Assembly (NCBI GenBank): GCA_033961575.1
Contig: CM066737.1
Location: forward strand, 95,818,709-95,882,708
DNA length: 64,000 nucleotides
Direction: 5' to 3'
Source of the DNA: Aselliscus stoliczkanus
Lineage: Eukaryota > Chordata > Mammalia > Chiroptera > Hipposideridae
Position numbers and translations under genes: made by a program. Below the pieces are notes generated by a model, which made no database searches, was not told where the DNA came from, and saw only the letters and a program-made list of their open reading frames with translations. This document shows, piece by piece, positions 61,001 to 64,000 of the stretch (its first letter is position 1; each line of letters begins with the position of its first letter).

Positions 61001-63451
61001 TGAGGTTTCTCTAAGGTTTTGTAAATTCTCAAATACCCTGTTGCTGAATCTTGCTTTGTCTGTTTATTTGTTACGTCTCTCACTTACACTGTGTGGTGGC
61101 CCTTACTGGAGAAGCATTAGAACTTCTCTACCTTTGTTATCAGCAGGGCTGAATAAGTGGTAACCAGAAAACACGTTCTACTGCATAGGGGGATTATCAC
61201 TTTGTTGGGGTGTCAATGTCTAATCATGTTGTTTTGTACACCTGAAACTAATAAAAAAGTATAAAAAAATCACACACATTCCACTGCAGTTTTAGACCAC
61301 AATTTCCACTGTATTGTATTCATAATTTGCTCAAAGTGTAGCATATTGTCTGAAACTTTTGTCAAAACTGGATTCAAAGGGAACATACTATACTCCCAGG
61401 CAAAAGACAAATAACCAAGACTCCTCTTGCTATTTCACTTACCATAGCTCTGTTCTTTCCTTTAGCAGTACTGTATCCGTTCATCCCCTAGCCTTCTTGG
61501 TCCAGTTAAGGGCATGAGCCATGACATGTTGGGGACCAGCCATCACCAGCTACAGGCTACATTCTCTGTGCTGACTGGTGGATGAGCGGCAGAGGGAGGA
61601 GATTGTATAACTAAGGATGTGTCATCTTTCATCTCTTCTCACAGCCACATAGCTGATTGGATGTTGCCCATGTTTGCTAAAATTTTCTCTTTTTCCCCTA
61701 ATAAGGAAGAGTGAGTACAGAAAAAGGCATCATGTCTCCTCCAAGCACTCGGAGGCAGGCACAGTTCCCTGAGGAAGAATTCAGGTTCTTACTACATTAA
61801 TATTACGTTAACATCTTCTTCATCGTAAATTGAAGGAAGTTCATTTTGACTCCTGTCTTCTCAAATCAAAATACTCTTTTAACAAGGACAAACCATCTCA
61901 AGATTAAAATCCAGAATTTGAAACTGGAACTTGGAAGTAACATCATGGAATAAATTAGAAGCCCTTCTCATTGTATATGAAAATAATCTTCCAGTGAAGT
62001 CTTGATTAAGTTTTGCATTGATGTTTTCTAAAGGAATTAGTCTCCATCGAGCCTGTTTAAACTAGCTCTTCAGTAGGAAGTTCAGTAGTAATATCAAATG
62101 CCCTTTGGCAATCCCTTTTAAAGACTAAACAGTCATTTTATTTATTTTCATTTCTCTGACATTTTCTTTGGAACCTTCCTTTCCTGTTTAAAAAATTCCC
62201 TAAGTCTGCACTGAGTTTTATATGGGAAAGAAAATACTAGAATGTCAGGTAAGCTATACACAGCCCTAGAAAGAAATGTGGAAAATGAAACTCAGCATCA
62301 CTCACGTCTGAGTGCCCACTGTGTTGTGGGGCAGACACATGCACACCAAAGCCAAGGGGGATCCCCTGCCTGAAGCCTCTTGCTTGGAAATAGCCCTCTC
62401 TGCTCTGATTCAGCCCAGTGCAGAAGCAACGGGACTGTGGTTGGAATGCAAGTTAAACAAGCCAGCAGTTTATGGTAATTTGAAAATGTTAGCTATTAAA
62501 GCTACTCAAGTTTATGTGTGAATGTTTAGGGAGTGAGCTAGTAAAGTTGTCTGGTTACTTGTGGTTGCTCTGCATGTCCTTCTCCAGACTTCTATGCCCT
62601 TGCCCTCTTCAGAGGCATTTGAGAGCTTAGTGTTCTCCCATTTGTTTACTCTCAAAGCATAATTTTCCTGACAGCTGTCTGTTCTCAACAGAAGGTAATA
62701 AAATCAATGTCGACTACTTAAACATTTAGTACAAGTTTTAAATGAAAAATAGCAGAAAGCTCTATTCAAGATTTCATGCACTTCGAGTTCAGGAATTGAT
62801 AGTGGAATGCCATTGGTTTTTGATTCCCCTGCCCTCCTCTTGTTGGAGTTTGTGAGTTTCAGTGTTTTGTTTTTGTTTTATTAATGAGAACAAAGATTTA
62901 AACTACCCTGGAACAGGAATCTTTCAGGGTCCAGAAACTGTCTCTTTGAAGGGAATTGGGGGACATTTCATGAAAGAGATTTTTGTTAGCTTGTTTTGAG
63001 ATTGGTTTTCAAGTCAGGCTTCACTTACATCTCAATTAGGTACAATCTAATTTGTAATTGTTTGTACTATAATGATATAACAGATGTACATGCTTTTGGT
63101 TATAAATAGTCAAAGAAATTTGTGGATACTATGTTTAAATCAAGGCCCTGAAATTTTAAGTGGTATGAACGATGGCTAAGTTCTCAATTATATTATTCAT
63201 TTTCACTGTCGTAGAATATTTCTTTGTGGGAAAATACTCATGTTGATGGCCAATTGGGTGGTTTTCAGTATATCAATGTTGCACACAGAGATATGAGCAT
63301 TTTTGTGCATGTGTCATGGTTTACTAAGAATTTTTCTAGGCTGGATTCCTGGTTCATAGGTTCTGCACATCAATTTTACTAGATGATGTGAAGTAGATTT
63401 CCAGAGTGGTTGTTTCCGTTTTTGTCAGTCTGCTGGTTTTAAAATAATTCC

Positions 63452-63477
63452 GTGTGTGTGTGTGTGTGTGTGTGTTT
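63452..63477. repeat. (GT)n microsatellite
   Basis: About 13 gt units inside an old antisense L1-like region. Confidence 0.9.
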
Positions 63478-63995
63478 AGTCCTTAATTTTTATTTTGCAA
63501 AATTTCAAAACCACAGAACAGTTGCAGGAATAGTACAACAAATACACCCTTCACTTAGATTTACCAGTGAACGCTTTGCTACATTCTCTTTGTCTATCTT
63601 TTTGCACATGGATGGGTGCTCATACACTTGTGTATTTCATTTTTCTGAACCATTTGATATCTAGTTGTAGATATCATGCTTTCCACCCATATCTAATTTG
63701 GCATGTATTTCTAAAGAACATGGATATTCACTAACATAATCATAAAACCATTATCATCCTCAGGAAAGTTAACAGTTCATTGTTTACATAAACATTACCT
63801 GATACACAATCCATATTCAGATTTCCTCAGTTGCCCCAATAATGGGCATTCCTTCAACAAGTTTACTTTTTTATAGCCGAGGGGGTTATTATAAGGCAAA
63901 CGCCCTTGTACCCAGTATCTAGGACAAAAAATAGAACTTTACCAGCCACCCCAGAAGTCCCTATATGCAGCACACCCCAAACCCAGTCCTCTTCC
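63478..63995 (-). mobile_element. Old antisense L1 3' UTR
   Basis: aatttcaaaaccacagaaca, gttgcaggaatagtacaaca, agatttcctcagttgcccca: old L1M-type 3' UTR pattern. Confidence 0.6.
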
Positions 63996-64000
63996 TCTGT

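Overview
This is a stretch of mammalian genomic DNA, most likely from the X chromosome of a bat. Coding sequence is sparse and exonic. All exons I recognise belong to two neighbouring genes that lie head to head in human Xp22.11: APOO (MIC26) on the plus strand and CXorf58 on the minus strand. The bat assignment is an inference from the repeats: many recent tRNA-derived SINEs with clean target-site duplications (heads with a GGCCGGCC start and a pol III B box), VES-like SINEs, and several TA-flanked mariner-type DNA transposons. I cannot name the bat family or species.

Layout. From 1 to about 16.6 kb the minus strand carries six CXorf58 coding exons (16010-16167, 14872-15022, 12679-12773, 12179-12290, 5123-5254, 7-206). 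They join in phase without a stop, and the 3' end lies beyond base 1. A CpG-rich region at about 19.19-19.86 kb is the shared promoter zone. APOO starts at 19678 with a 9-nt coding segment. After a 19.7 kb first intron, exons follow at 39381-39488, 42011-42130, 44514-44568, 48400-48495, 56511-56602 and 60878-60958. These give 187 in-frame codons; about 11 C-terminal codons should lie past 64000.

The rest is intron filled with repeats: full-length and short-form SINEs, VES-like SINEs, old L1 3' ends, MIR, MER5/hAT and Tigger elements, MLT-type LTRs, a probable solo retroviral LTR, mariner-type miniature elements and microsatellites.

APOO encodes an inner-mitochondrial-membrane subunit of the MICOS complex and appears intact here. 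CXorf58 is an uncharacterised protein with an IQ-like motif. I saw no bacterial-type system, CRISPR array or novel multigene system. The most interesting signal is a SINE inserted exactly at the CXorf58 start codon. Its target-site duplication copied the ATG, leaving a 24-codon upstream reading frame. Other points of interest are hairpin mariner-type elements next to APOO exon 2, an unidentified 661-bp insertion splitting a MER5 element, and a SINE subfamily with shared diagnostic deletions.
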